In this document: positions 1 to 5,534 of the stretch, in pieces
Layout of the letters: every line of letters begins with the position of its first letter
Numbering within the stretch: the stretch's first letter is position 1
Program-made: the position numbers and the translations under genes
Assembly: GCA_902783305.1 (NCBI GenBank)
Contig: CACZQU010000406.1
Span: forward strand, 1-10,283
From: an uncultured Lachnospiraceae bacterium
GTDB taxonomy: Bacteria > Bacillota > Clostridia > Lachnospirales > Lachnospiraceae
Direction of reading: 5' to 3'
DNA length: 10,283 nt
The notes under the pieces: generated by a model
The model's input: only the letters and a program-made list of their open reading frames with translations
The model's database searches: none
Told to the model about the DNA's origin: nothing

Positions 1-72
1 CACATCCAGCACATCAAAAACATTGATCGGTGTGACGAAGCTGCCGTCCTTCAGTTCCAGCACATCAGCCAT
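1..72 (-). CDS. 5' end of a leftward gene of unknown function (24 codons visible)
   Basis: An ATG at 70-72 on the minus strand opens a frame that runs off the left edge without a stop. The visible protein begins MADVLELKDGSF and continues TPINVFDVLDV. A ribosome binding site, AAAGGAGAG, lies just upstream (about 78-87) at normal spacing, so the start is well supported. It is the next gene after the DUF2815 gene in the same direction, but a strong hairpin with a T-run lies between the two. In clostridial phages the DUF2800/DUF2815 pair is often followed by replication genes, but 24 residues are too few to name this one. Function unknown. Confidence 0.6.
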   Translation of the reverse strand, partial: MADVLELKDGSFVTPINVFDVLDV

Positions 73-87
73 CACAGCTCTCCTTTC

Positions 88-127
88 AAAAAGAATCCCC
101 CAGGGAAGTTCACCTTCCCCGGAGGAT
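88..127 (-). terminator. Rho-independent terminator or attenuator between the DUF2815 gene and the next gene
   Basis: On the minus strand, arms 127-114 and 108-95 form a 14-bp stem (two G-U pairs) closed by a 5-nt loop (113-109), followed by T-C-TTTTT (94-88). The G-U pairs would become mismatches in the opposite strand, so the structure is built for leftward RNA. It sits only 9 bases after the DUF2815 stop and just before the ribosome binding site of the next gene, a position suited to partial termination or antitermination control. Confidence 0.8.
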
Positions 128-136
128 CCTGTCCGA

Positions 137-703
137 TCAGCTTAAGAAATCATCGTCATCATCCAGGCCAGCGAAATCCTCTTCCGCAGTGGCATGGCCG
201 CCAAGCCTCGGTCCATCGTTCCACTTCTGGAGATTATTGATCGCGCAGGCAATCCCCTTCGAAGACCCGGTATTGTAGGCGAAAAATCCCAGGGAGCATC
301 TGCCAAAGCAGCCGCTATAGATTTCATCCGGATCCAGGATCGGATTACGGTCACGGTCAACGACACCGGGCTTCTGCCGGTTATTGGCATTGATGAAGTA
401 GTAACCGGCCATCGACTCATCATCCGGGAATTCCTGATCTCCATCCCGGAGAGGTTTCTTCAAAGTATCGTAGGGAGGTACGGATTTCCCGGTTCCCTTC
501 AGTTTCGCCTGTCCCTCTTCGTAAGCAGCACGCATGGCTTTCTGGACAGCGTCAATGGTCTTCGTGTCTGTCTTTTTGATCCGCACCTGGATGCTGTACT
601 TCGGTTCGGAACCGTTGATGCTCTGCGGCTGGGTAACATGGACATAGCTCCAAAGAGTTTCCGGGCTGGTGATCACTTTTGTCGAACTCATAATTTTTGC
701 CAT
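137..703 (-). CDS. DUF2815 family protein, ssDNA-binding-like phage early protein
   Basis: 188 aa. The N-terminal half reads like the DUF2815 family (SYVHVTQPQS, then EPKYSIQVRIKK at about 34-44), with a GYYFINANN stretch near 100-108 and IYSGCFGRCSLGFFAYN near 128-144. From family knowledge these are small OB-fold-like phage proteins that act as single-stranded DNA-binding proteins; this is not proven here. The C-terminus is strongly acidic and ends DDDDDFLS, like the acidic tails through which SSB proteins contact partners. A longer frame opens with GTG at 727, but a ribosome binding site (AAAGGA, 8 bases upstream) points to the ATG at 703. It follows the DUF2800 nuclease gene after a 73-base gap, and the pair probably works on recombination or replication of the element. 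Confidence 0.85.
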   Translation of the reverse strand: MAKIMSSTKVITSPETLWSYVHVTQPQSINGSEPKYSIQVRIKKTDTKTIDAVQKAMRAAYEEGQAKLKGTGKSVPPYDTLKKPLRDGDQEFPDDESMAGYYFINANNRQKPGVVDRDRNPILDPDEIYSGCFGRCSLGFFAYNTGSSKGIACAINNLQKWNDGPRLGGHATAEEDFAGLDDDDDFLS

Positions 704-776
704 AATTCTTTTCCTTTCTTCTGCCACACGGCCTGCCCCATGTGCTGATTAAAATGGTTCTGCCTGACAGGAGGCA

Positions 777-1895
777 TTAAGCAAAGTCAACTGATGGATT
801 GTTCATTTCAGGACGTTTGTCATCCCTGCTGACCAATGCCGGTTTTCCGGTCGGACGGTACACAAGACAGCCAATGATCTCCTGGAAGCGCTTCTTTCCG
901 AGAAACTTCTCCATGGCTGAAACAGAAAGAAGCTTTTTCTCATAAGGATCAAAGCCTGCTGCCGTAACCGCCTCCGCCACCTTTTTGTCATCGGTGTATT
1001 TCCTGTTCGCCCGTCCCTCGACAACTTTCCAATCATGCCATTCTTTCCCCCGGAGGGCTTCAGAAAGGGCATAGTCCTTCACATCCTCCGCCCACCTGAC
1101 CAGATCGTCGATCTGAGCCAGGATACTGTTGATCTCATCGTCTTCCAGGACATCCGGATTCGCGAATTCATACCTGGTAAGCGCAAGGTTTTCTTCCGCC
1201 CGCTTACGGCATACTGCCTTCGCCTTGCAGAACCGGCACCAGGATCCACAGGACAGCTCCCCGCCCCCTGAAAGAGCCAGTTCGGCAGCAGGCCGGAGAA
1301 CTTCATCTGCCCAGGTAAGCAGCGCTTCCGTTGTCAGTGACCACCTGGAGTAATTCGAGATCCTTGGCTGGTAGATCACCAGTGTGATCTCATTGATCTC
1401 ATAGAGCGGGCTGAAAACGCTGTAAGCTCCCAGTGCATAGCACTTCAGCTGGCTGTTATCTTCTGCCGAAACACTCACGCCTTTTCCGTATTTGAAATCA
1501 ATGACAAACAGCTTTCCGCTGCTGATCACGACACAGTCAGAGGTTCCAAACCCCTGCTTCACCCAGGCAGAAAAATCGATCCGCTGTTCAATACAGATCA
1601 TGGCATCGCCGCACTCACGCCTGGCCTGTTCATAGATCTCCATGACCGCATCCCTGTAACCTTCTGCGCATTCCTGCATTTCCGTATCGTAATACTGCAT
1701 CCCCGGACGGGGATCCTCCGGTTCTCCCCCAATGGCTTTCCTCAGAAGGTACTCACATAAAGAATGTGCCTCCGTCCCCTCTTCGGCATAGACACTGGAT
1801 TCCTGCCCGAACTGCTCCCCCATCACCAGGGAAGGCGGGCAGTGGATCAGCCTGTCAGCAGAAGATGGTGAAAATCTCGCATGAATATCAGGCAT
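777..1895 (-). CDS. DUF2800 protein, RecB/Cas4-like PD-(D/E)XK nuclease with probable Fe-S cluster
   Basis: 372 aa. Nuclease motifs are in order: EEGTEAH (38-44), GTSD with D120, IDFKYG with D133 and K135, and QLKCY (Q149-Y153), matching the RecB-type PD-(D/E)XK core. Cysteines C19 (in HCPPS) plus C220, C223 and C229 (CxxCxxxxxC) match the AddB/Cas4 arrangement for a 4Fe-4S cluster that clamps the nuclease domain. The family is common in Gram-positive phages beside DUF2815 and is presumed to process DNA ends for recombination. The start at 1895 is chosen because AAAGGAGG lies 6 bases upstream; it overlaps the preceding stop by 8 bases (ATGCCTGA), indicating translational coupling. A frame opening farther upstream to 1970 would cover the previous gene and lacks such a site. 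The exact substrate is unknown. Confidence 0.88.
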   Translation of the reverse strand: MPDIHARFSPSSADRLIHCPPSLVMGEQFGQESSVYAEEGTEAHSLCEYLLRKAIGGEPEDPRPGMQYYDTEMQECAEGYRDAVMEIYEQARRECGDAMICIEQRIDFSAWVKQGFGTSDCVVISSGKLFVIDFKYGKGVSVSAEDNSQLKCYALGAYSVFSPLYEINEITLVIYQPRISNYSRWSLTTEALLTWADEVLRPAAELALSGGGELSCGSWCRFCKAKAVCRKRAEENLALTRYEFANPDVLEDDEINSILAQIDDLVRWAEDVKDYALSEALRGKEWHDWKVVEGRANRKYTDDKKVAEAVTAAGFDPYEKKLLSVSAMEKFLGKKRFQEIIGCLVYRPTGKPALVSRDDKRPEMNNPSVDFA

Positions 1896-2181
1896 CCAGC
1901 ACCTCCTTTGCTTTCCGGAGCAGATCCGGATAATTGGCCGGATCAACCTCCGACAGTTTCTCAGCGCCAAACTCCGTCAGCAGCGCCTTCATCTCTTTCG
2001 TATGGCCTTTCCGGGAAATATCTGCCAGGACAGCCCGGACATCCTCCAGTTTTATGCCCGTTTCCGGTTTCTCAGCAGGCACTGCGGTTTCTCCCTCTGC
2101 AGGTGGTACCGCCGCCAGCTCCCTGATGCATTCTTCAAGCGACGCAAGGGCTTCTGCAAGTAAAAGAAGCTTTTCATTCAT
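1888..2181 (-). CDS. Small phage early protein of unknown function
   Basis: 97 aa. The N-terminal third is a leucine-rich helix (NEKLLLLAEALASLEECIREL), a Pro/Ala/Glu linker follows, and the C-terminal part (KLEDVRAVLADISRKGHT, then ALLTEFGAEKLSEVDPANY) resembles a short helical module I recall from many clostridial phage proteins, which databases sometimes name misleadingly after rRNA biogenesis protein Rrp5. No catalytic motif is visible. The ATG at 2181 has GGAGGG 6 bases upstream. An alternative ATG at 2199 overlaps the previous stop as ATGA and would add six residues. The 3' end overlaps the nuclease start by 8 bases, so this protein is probably made in step with the nuclease. Confidence 0.75.
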   Translation of the reverse strand: MNEKLLLLAEALASLEECIRELAAVPPAEGETAVPAEKPETGIKLEDVRAVLADISRKGHTKEMKALLTEFGAEKLSEVDPANYPDLLRKAKEVLDA

Positions 2182-2195
2182 CAAAATCCCTCCAT

Positions 2196-2546
2196 TCATG
2201 TGTTCTGTCGAATCAGGTTCATGATCTCCGTTATGTGCTCCTGGATGGCCTTGCGGTTCAGGCGTGGAGCATCCAGGGCGTTTTGGATAGCTTCCGCCTC
2301 CTCCATCAGGTCATTCAAAAGCGTGGTTCTGTCTTCCTGCTCCTGTTCCCAGTCCTTCTGGTAATCCTTGATCTCATCTTCCAGCTCTTCCATTTCCTCT
2401 GCCTGGTCAGCCAGCTGTTTCCGGATCAGGGCGGCAGTTTCACAGCCGCCCGTCTCATCAACCACCTCAATGATATCCTCTACACAAAGGAATGTCCGGA
2501 TCTCTCCTGACGGAAGCAGCACCTGAACCGGGAACAGATCATTCAT
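2196..2546 (-). CDS. Acidic coiled-coil protein of unknown function
   Basis: 116 aa. Residues 1-40 look like a small folded region (FPVQVLLPSGEIRTFLCVED). Residues of about 43-90 are a highly charged, Glu-rich helix with heptad character (QAEEMEELEDEIKDYQKDWE), and a second helix follows. The length and charge suggest a coiled-coil oligomer. The start overlaps the previous stop by 8 bases (ATGAATGA) with AGGAAG upstream, and the stop overlaps the possible ATG at 2199, so it sits in a tightly coupled string. I do not recognise a named family. Confidence 0.7.
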   Translation of the reverse strand: MNDLFPVQVLLPSGEIRTFLCVEDIIEVVDETGGCETAALIRKQLADQAEEMEELEDEIKDYQKDWEQEQEDRTTLLNDLMEEAEAIQNALDAPRLNRKAIQEHITEIMNLIRQNT

Positions 2547-2787
2547 GGTTCGCCACTTCCTTCAGGAACCTGTCCGCACCAGCAAAGACCTTCTGAACAG
2601 TGACCAGGTCAAGATGTGTGAGGGATGCTACGACCTTTGCCATGGTGTCTGGATCAACCTGCACGGCCTCGATCTCTTTGGCCGGATCATGGTCATCGCA
2701 AGACATCTCAGTGGGATTGTCATCATCAACAGGTTCAAAGAATCCGTTCATCCCACCGAAATACAGGTTTTTGATGTTGATCGTCAT
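2539..2787 (-). CDS. Small acidic protein of unknown function
   Basis: 82 aa. A short N-terminal MTINIKNLYFGG is followed by an acidic patch (VDDDNPTEMSCDDHDPAKEIEAV) and a helical C-terminus (MAKVVASLTHLDLVTVQKVF). There are no cofactor motifs, signal peptide or membrane segments. The start is well fixed: AAAGGAG lies 6 bases before the ATG. It is the first gene after a terminator-like hairpin (2816-2837), so its expression depends on read-through or antitermination unless a promoter is hidden in the short gap. It overlaps the next gene by 8 bases. Confidence 0.7.
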   Translation of the reverse strand: MTINIKNLYFGGMNGFFEPVDDDNPTEMSCDDHDPAKEIEAVQVDPDTMAKVVASLTHLDLVTVQKVFAGADRFLKEVANHE

Positions 2788-2815
2788 TGGTTACTCCTTT
2801 CCGCCCGAAGGGCAT

Positions 2816-2837
2816 AAAAAAGCGAGGTCTCCCCCGC
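2816..2837 (-). terminator. Terminator-like hairpin inside the leftward operon
   Basis: On the minus strand, GCGGGG (2837-2832) pairs with CCTCGC (2827-2822) across a GAGA loop, a GNRA-type tetraloop; one pair is G-U, and a run of T (2821-2816) follows. The plus-strand version has an A-C mismatch, so it is oriented leftward. A second small hairpin (GCCC-TTC-GGGC) comes straight after, in front of the ribosome binding site of the 82 aa gene. Upstream, GCTCCGG and CCGGAGC (2852-2858, 2865-2871) form a further hairpin around the stop codon of the 66 aa gene. Confidence 0.6.
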
Positions 2838-2861
2838 AGCCATTTTGAACAGCTCCGGCAG

Positions 2862-3062
2862 CTACCGGAGCCCACAGATAATGTTTTTTACCGCATAGTA
2901 CGGTGTCGGATCCTTCTTCCCGAAAGAATCAACCAGGTCAAGTTTTTCCTCCGCATGATGATCAACAGGAAGCGTCCCGTACTTTTCGAAAAGCTGAAGT
3001 ATCCTCAGCTTTTCCTGACGTTCTTTGCTTCTGGTGTTTGCTCTCTGTCTTGCTCTGCTCAT
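2862..3062 (-). CDS. Small basic-N-terminus phage protein with a DPTPY motif
   Basis: 66 aa. The first 20 residues are rich in Arg and Lys (MSRARQRANTRSKERQEKLR), which suits binding to nucleic acid. A helix (ILQLFEKYG) follows, and then DPTPYYAVKN at 51-60. The ATG at 3062 has GGAGAGG 8 bases upstream; a frame to 3104 exists but has no good ribosome binding site. I recall small proteins of this type at the head of clostridial phage early operons, but no function is known. The stop codon lies in the loop of a 7-bp hairpin. Confidence 0.65.
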   Translation of the reverse strand: MSRARQRANTRSKERQEKLRILQLFEKYGTLPVDHHAEEKLDLVDSFGKKDPTPYYAVKNIICGLR

Positions 3063-3120
3063 AGCACAATCCTCTCCAATGAACGTTGTTTTTACGTCCG
3101 CCATCTGGTCTTACTTGCCA

Positions 3121-3291
3121 TCAATGCCAGGAAGGGACGGGGCCTGTTCGCCCGGTATGAAGTTTTTCCGCGTTCCTGATCGTCAGATATGCGGTTGAAT
3201 CGCTGTAGCCTTCGTTGTTCCTGTTGAGAGAGTATCGATCCGGTCTCATCCAGTCTTCCGATCTGTCCCTCTGTCTTTCCCGGTCTCTCAT
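3121..3291 (-). CDS. Small phage protein (56 aa) with an EGYxDxTAY motif
   Basis: Begins MRDRERQRDRSEDW and contains NNEGYSDSTAY near 25-35, ending GPVPSWH. The ATG at 3289-3291 has GGAGG 6 bases upstream, a near-ideal site, and the frame is open for 56 codons to TGA at 3121-3123. It is the first gene of the leftward operon, with a leader of about 50 bases after the predicted promoter. The short motif resembles one I recall in very small conserved phage proteins, and the neighbouring 66 aa protein has a related motif. Function unknown. Confidence 0.65.
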   Translation of the reverse strand: MRDRERQRDRSEDWMRPDRYSLNRNNEGYSDSTAYLTIRNAEKLHTGRTGPVPSWH

Positions 3292-3320
3292 TACTTTCCT
3301 CCTCGTTTTGTTTTCCCGCT

Positions 3321-3350
3321 CGGGATGGTTACAGTCTACTGCTGATCCCG
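3321..3350 (-). other. Hairpin at the 5' end of the leftward leader RNA
   Basis: CGGGAT (3321-3326) and ATCCCG (3345-3350) are perfect inverted repeats around an 18-nt interval that itself contains CAG-TCTA-CTG (3332-3341). From the predicted promoter, transcription would begin near 3345, so this hairpin would lie at or close to the start of the mRNA. It could stabilise the RNA or serve in antitermination; nothing in the sequence decides this. Confidence 0.35.
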
Positions 3351-3351
3351 A

Positions 3352-3380
3352 TTTATATCAGCCAACCGCGATTGACAATA
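3352..3380 (-). promoter_or_regulatory. Predicted leftward early promoter with extended -10
   Basis: On the minus strand, TGA-TATAAA (3360-3352) is an extended -10 element. The -35 is weak: TTGTCA (3378-3373) at a 15-bp spacer, or TATTGT (3380-3375) at 17 bp. It lies upstream of the 56 aa gene and overlaps operator-like site 3360-3377. A second possibility is TTGACA (3407-3402) with a poor -10 (AATTTA) 17 bp away. Confidence 0.5.
3360..3377. promoter_or_regulatory. Operator-like site O2
   Basis: AGCCAAC-CGCG-ATTGACA is an imperfect palindrome that matches site 3402-3419 in 11 of 14 arm positions. It overlaps the region just upstream of the leftward -10, where a bound repressor would block polymerase. 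Confidence 0.5.
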
Positions 3381-3401
3381 AATTCAAAAATCCCTGTATT
3401 T

Positions 3402-3419
3402 TGTCAACTCCGGTTGACA
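3402..3419. promoter_or_regulatory. Operator-like site O1, perfect palindrome
   Basis: TGTCAAC-TCCG-GTTGACA has perfect 7-bp arms around 4 bp. Its centre is 42 bp from that of O2, about four helical turns, so two dimers would sit on the same face of the DNA. The candidate proteins are the XRE repressors encoded at 3470-3817 and 6058-6504; the sequence does not say which. Confidence 0.6.
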
Positions 3420-3469
3420 GACATTTTTCTCCGGATGTGGTATAATCCCCTGCCTTCCTGTCGGAATGG

Positions 3470-3817
3470 CTATGCCTGCCTCAAATGCTTTGCCTGGAAC
3501 CTTAGTGCCGCTGCCAGTTCTTTCTGATCTCCTGGAATCAGGCTTCCTGCAGCTGATGCCAGCATCCTGATTGCTTCAGCCAATTCCGGATCCAACCCTT
3601 GGAATGGATCTGCCTCATATTCGAACAGGTCATTTGGTGAGATATCAAGTGCCGCGCATAGTGGAGATATCTTGTCCACTTTGGGAAGCGCTCCATTCTC
3701 GATCCTGTTGATCATCTGTCGTGACATACCTGTTTCAAAAGATAACTGTTCCTGAGACCAGTTCTTTTTTTCACGGTATTTTGCTACAGTAAATCCAAAA
3801 TCCTTGCTGCCCGGCAC
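3470..3817 (-). CDS. Small XRE-type HTH repressor
   Basis: 115 aa, starting at a GTG. Residues 8-66 form a Cro/C1-type HTH domain, with the helix-turn-helix at about 21-42 (SQEQLSFETGMSRQMINRIENG) and the typical ending ALDISPNDLFEY. The C-terminal 45 residues are Ala/Leu-rich helices (LAEAIRMLASAAGSL) that could mediate dimerisation; no protease-sensitive LexA-like domain is present. The GTG at 3817 is 8 bases after AAGGAGG; the GTG at 3826 lies inside that site and is unlikely. It is co-directional with and just upstream of the leftward operon and its operators, so it is a good candidate to control them. Its own promoter is not clear. Confidence 0.85.
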   Translation of the reverse strand: MPGSKDFGFTVAKYREKKNWSQEQLSFETGMSRQMINRIENGALPKVDKISPLCAALDISPNDLFEYEADPFQGLDPELAEAIRMLASAAGSLIPGDQKELAAALRFQAKHLRQA

Positions 3818-3867
3818 CTGTCTCACCTCCTTTCCGCTTTAATGCTCCTTTCTCCAGAAGCCGTCAC

Positions 3868-3897
3868 ATAATGAGACTCCCGAAAGTTGTCTGTCCC
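3868..3897 (-). promoter_or_regulatory. Weak candidate promoter for the small XRE repressor
   Basis: GGGACA (3897-3892) and CATTAT (3873-3868) on the minus strand are separated by 18 bp and each match the sigma-A consensus at four of six positions. It lies between the terminator at 3916-3988 and the repressor gene, where a promoter is expected. Weak evidence only. Confidence 0.25.
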
Positions 3898-3915
3898 CCG
3901 GCCTTCCCTGAACGC

Positions 3916-3988
3916 AAAAAAGCCGGGATAGACTTCTTTCATGAAAGTAAGGGTTCCCCCTTCTTCATTTCTGATGTCTACCCCGGCT
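3916..3988 (-). terminator. Large branched terminator closing the 352 aa/75 aa unit
   Basis: On the minus strand AGCCGGGGTAGAC (3988-3976) pairs with GTCTATCCCGGCT (3933-3921) in a 13-bp stem with one G-U, followed by a T-run to 3916. The 42-nt interior can form two further hairpins: AAGGG-GGAA-CCCTT and the palindrome CTTTC-AT-GAAAG. The result is a three-way-junction shape, more elaborate than an ordinary terminator. Confidence 0.75.
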
Positions 3989-4181
3989 ACAATACGCAAT
4001 GATCAGCACGCTTGAGTAAACGGCGCGGGTGCTTCATACCGAACCGAATCCGGACGCCACAGACACTCGCCATTGTTCCCCGGGAATCGTCACCAGTTGG
4101 TTATCCAGGTCATCCTGGCACCAAAAGATGTTACCGACATTCCCGCAATGGGCACCTTCGCCGGACCACGGTGTGTTTCAG
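3989..4181 (-). ncRNA. Possible structured RNA or structured 3' UTR
   Basis: This gap between the 75 aa gene and the terminator has no convincing gene. On the minus strand CCATTGCGGGAAT (4151-4139) can pair with ATTCCCG (4087-4081) and, past a 5-nt bulge, CAATGG (4075-4070): 13 pairs. Nested inside is TTGGT/ACCAA (4124-4120, 4101-4097) stacked on CCAGG/CCTGG (4118-4114, 4109-4105) with an ATGA loop. Weaker GAGT/ACTC and GGCG/CGCC pairs (4068-4065 with 4017-4014; 4058-4055 with 4025-4022) follow before the branched terminator. No promoter of its own is seen, so it may be the 3' end of the upstream mRNA, processed or not. No known RNA class is recognised. Confidence 0.35.
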
Positions 4182-4409
4182 TTAGAAATCCACCACAGCA
4201 GCCTTAATATTCTGTTTTTGAAATAAATCATTTGCCTCTTCCACTGTTACGTAGGAAGCAACTTTCCCATTCTTTACATACGCCCATGACCTCCGTCCAT
4301 TGATCACCATAGGCGTTGCGAGGTATTCAGGTTTTCCTTCCGCATCATAGTGCGTCGTACACAGGCGGGGAGGCTCTGGATTTGTGTTCCTTCGTGACCT
4401 TTTCCTCAT
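4182..4409 (-). CDS. Small basic protein of unknown function, partner of the 352 aa regulator
   Basis: 75 aa. A basic N-terminus (MRKRSRRNTNPEPPRL) is followed by a probable beta-rich core (LATPMVINGRRSWAYVKNGKVASYVTVEEANDLF) and a short tail ending KAAVVDF. The ATG at 4409 is 5 bases after GGGGGAG and starts 2 bases beyond the stop of the 352 aa gene; an in-frame GTG at 4415 overlaps that stop but lies inside the ribosome binding site. It has no membrane segment or catalytic motif. Being co-transcribed with an HTH regulator, it could be a modulator or the second member of a two-gene system, but this is inference. Confidence 0.7.
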   Translation of the reverse strand: MRKRSRRNTNPEPPRLCTTHYDAEGKPEYLATPMVINGRRSWAYVKNGKVASYVTVEEANDLFQKQNIKAAVVDF

Positions 4410-4411
4410 TA

Positions 4412-5470
4412 TCACTCCCCCTTTAACTCCATGTACACCATGATCATGTCTTTTGTTTCTTCTGACAGCCTCACATGGGAGAGCGATTCTTCAATTTGAT
4501 CATGCAGTCTTTCCACAGCCAGCCGGATCTGGTCATCCTTATACCGTGTACAACAGACTGCATGTATGTTTGAGTTGCGATCCAAGTGGTATATCTCGTA
4601 GAAATGATCTCCGCTCTCATCTTTATCGATACAGTCCATCAGGTAAAGCATATCGCCATTACTATTGATTTCTGTATGGAAACTGTCCCCGCCTATAACT
4701 ATATGACCGAATGGAAAGAACTTCGAGCCGTATGTATAATAGCCAGGGGAATAGCAGCTTCCATCGTCATCATATTCCACCCCCATTATATACAGGCAGT
4801 GGGGATGGTCTTGCGGTCCGGTCCAGTCTTCATATTTCTCATGCTGCTTAAATGTTTCCTTCTCCCATTCCTGTTCATCTTTCCTGGTATCATAGGCAAG
4901 CCTGTTAAGGAAACCCAGAAGGGCTTCTTCATTCGGGGATAGTTCCGTAAAATTCCCAAAGACAAGGTCATCCAGCTTTACTCCAAGCATGTTTGCAGCT
5001 GTCACCATGAATTCCATGGAAGGATCTGTCGTGTTAGCCTCCTTTTCAAGCCTTGACATGTAACCAGCACTATTGCCTGACGCGCGTTCAATATCACCCA
5101 ACTTTGCTCCTTTCTTTTCGAGAAGGAACCGGATATTCCGGAAGCACCGGTATTTATCAAATCTTTTGGGTTCGGTTTTCCCGGCTGGATCCCCTCCACA
5201 AGAGGCAAGTTCTGCTTCCAGCTGTTTCTTTTTTTCCTCTAAGTGAATCATCTCTTTCTCCAGGTCTTCGATTCTTTGCATTAAGCTGGGACGATCTGAA
5301 TCGTTAATATCCATCTGAGAAATAACACTTTTTGTTTTTTTGATCTCCTTTGCAATTTCCTGCTGGTGATGAAGTACATTATGCATTTCTTCATGGCCCA
5401 TCTCATACTGGCGTACATTTGATTCCTGAAGGGTTTCTTTTGCAGCCTGTTTTGTATTACCCATTTCCAT
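4412..5470 (-). CDS. Coiled-coil plus HTH regulator with an unrecognised C-terminal domain
   Basis: 352 aa. Residues of about 5-90 are charged helices with a coiled coil at roughly 60-90 (MQRIEDLEKEMIHLEEKKKQ). An XRE-type HTH domain lies at about 112-170 (NIRFLLEKKGAKLGDIERAS, SAGYMSRLEKEANT, then LGVKLDDLVFGN). After a helical linker, residues of about 215-352 form a Cys/His/Tyr-rich domain that I cannot assign. A tandem repressor normally has the HTH first; here it is central. ATG codons occur at 5476, 5470 and 5464; 5470 has the best spacing (6 bases) from the AAGGGGGG site, while 5476 touches it directly. The promoter at 5501-5529 is covered by a palindrome, suggesting autoregulation. 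The 75 aa gene follows 2 bases later. Confidence 0.85.
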   Translation of the reverse strand: MEMGNTKQAAKETLQESNVRQYEMGHEEMHNVLHHQQEIAKEIKKTKSVISQMDINDSDRPSLMQRIEDLEKEMIHLEEKKKQLEAELASCGGDPAGKTEPKRFDKYRCFRNIRFLLEKKGAKLGDIERASGNSAGYMSRLEKEANTTDPSMEFMVTAANMLGVKLDDLVFGNFTELSPNEEALLGFLNRLAYDTRKDEQEWEKETFKQHEKYEDWTGPQDHPHCLYIMGVEYDDDGSCYSPGYYTYGSKFFPFGHIVIGGDSFHTEINSNGDMLYLMDCIDKDESGDHFYEIYHLDRNSNIHAVCCTRYKDDQIRLAVERLHDQIEESLSHVRLSEETKDMIMVYMELKGE

Positions 5471-5500
5471 AATCATCCCCCCTTATTGTGATTATGTGCT

Positions 5501-5529
5501 ATGATACCATATTTGATTGTTCATTGCAA
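5501..5529 (-). promoter_or_regulatory. Promoter of the 352 aa regulator gene
   Basis: On the minus strand, -35 TTGCAA (5529-5524) and extended -10 TGG-TATCAT (-10 at 5506-5501) are separated by exactly 17 bp. Transcription would start near 5494, leaving a very short leader before the ribosome binding site. Confidence 0.65.
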
Positions 5530-5534
5530 CAATC
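5515..5534. promoter_or_regulatory. 20-bp palindromic operator over the -35 of the 352 aa regulator gene
   Basis: GATTGTT (5515-5521) and AACAATC (5528-5534) are perfect 7-bp arms around CATTGC. The site covers the -35 hexamer and part of the spacer, so binding would repress. An AACAATC-like half-site recurs at 5560-5565 next to a GATT at 5552-5555. Confidence 0.6.

Noticed and set aside
194..748. Long plus-strand frame opposite the DUF2815 gene.
   Set aside because: It is a shadow of the minus-strand gene, whose protein has recognisable family features and a well-placed ribosome binding site.
754..776. Small inverted repeat TGCCT/AGGCA between the DUF2800 and DUF2815 genes.
   Set aside because: The stem is only 5 bp and lacks a proper T-run, so it is not called a terminator.
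3414..3446. TTGACA followed by TGG-TATAAT on the plus strand, resembling a rightward promoter.
   Set aside because: The spacer is 21 bp, and transcription would run antisense into the minus-strand repressor gene with no plus-strand gene downstream. An extended -10 alone could still act as an antisense promoter, but the evidence is thin.
3823..3999. Minus-strand frame of 58 codons (TTG start; an internal ATG at 3942 gives 39 aa) ending at the ribosome binding site of the small repressor gene.
   Set aside because: The frame runs through the 13-bp terminator stem and its T-run, and neither start has a well-spaced ribosome binding site. It could be real if homologues conserve it, but the terminator is better supported.
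4036..4176. Minus-strand frame of 47 codons between two stops in the structured-RNA region, with a protein-like composition.
   Set aside because: It has no start codon with a ribosome binding site and is of a length that occurs by chance; the inverted repeats in the same bases are more striking. A decayed gene fragment cannot be excluded.
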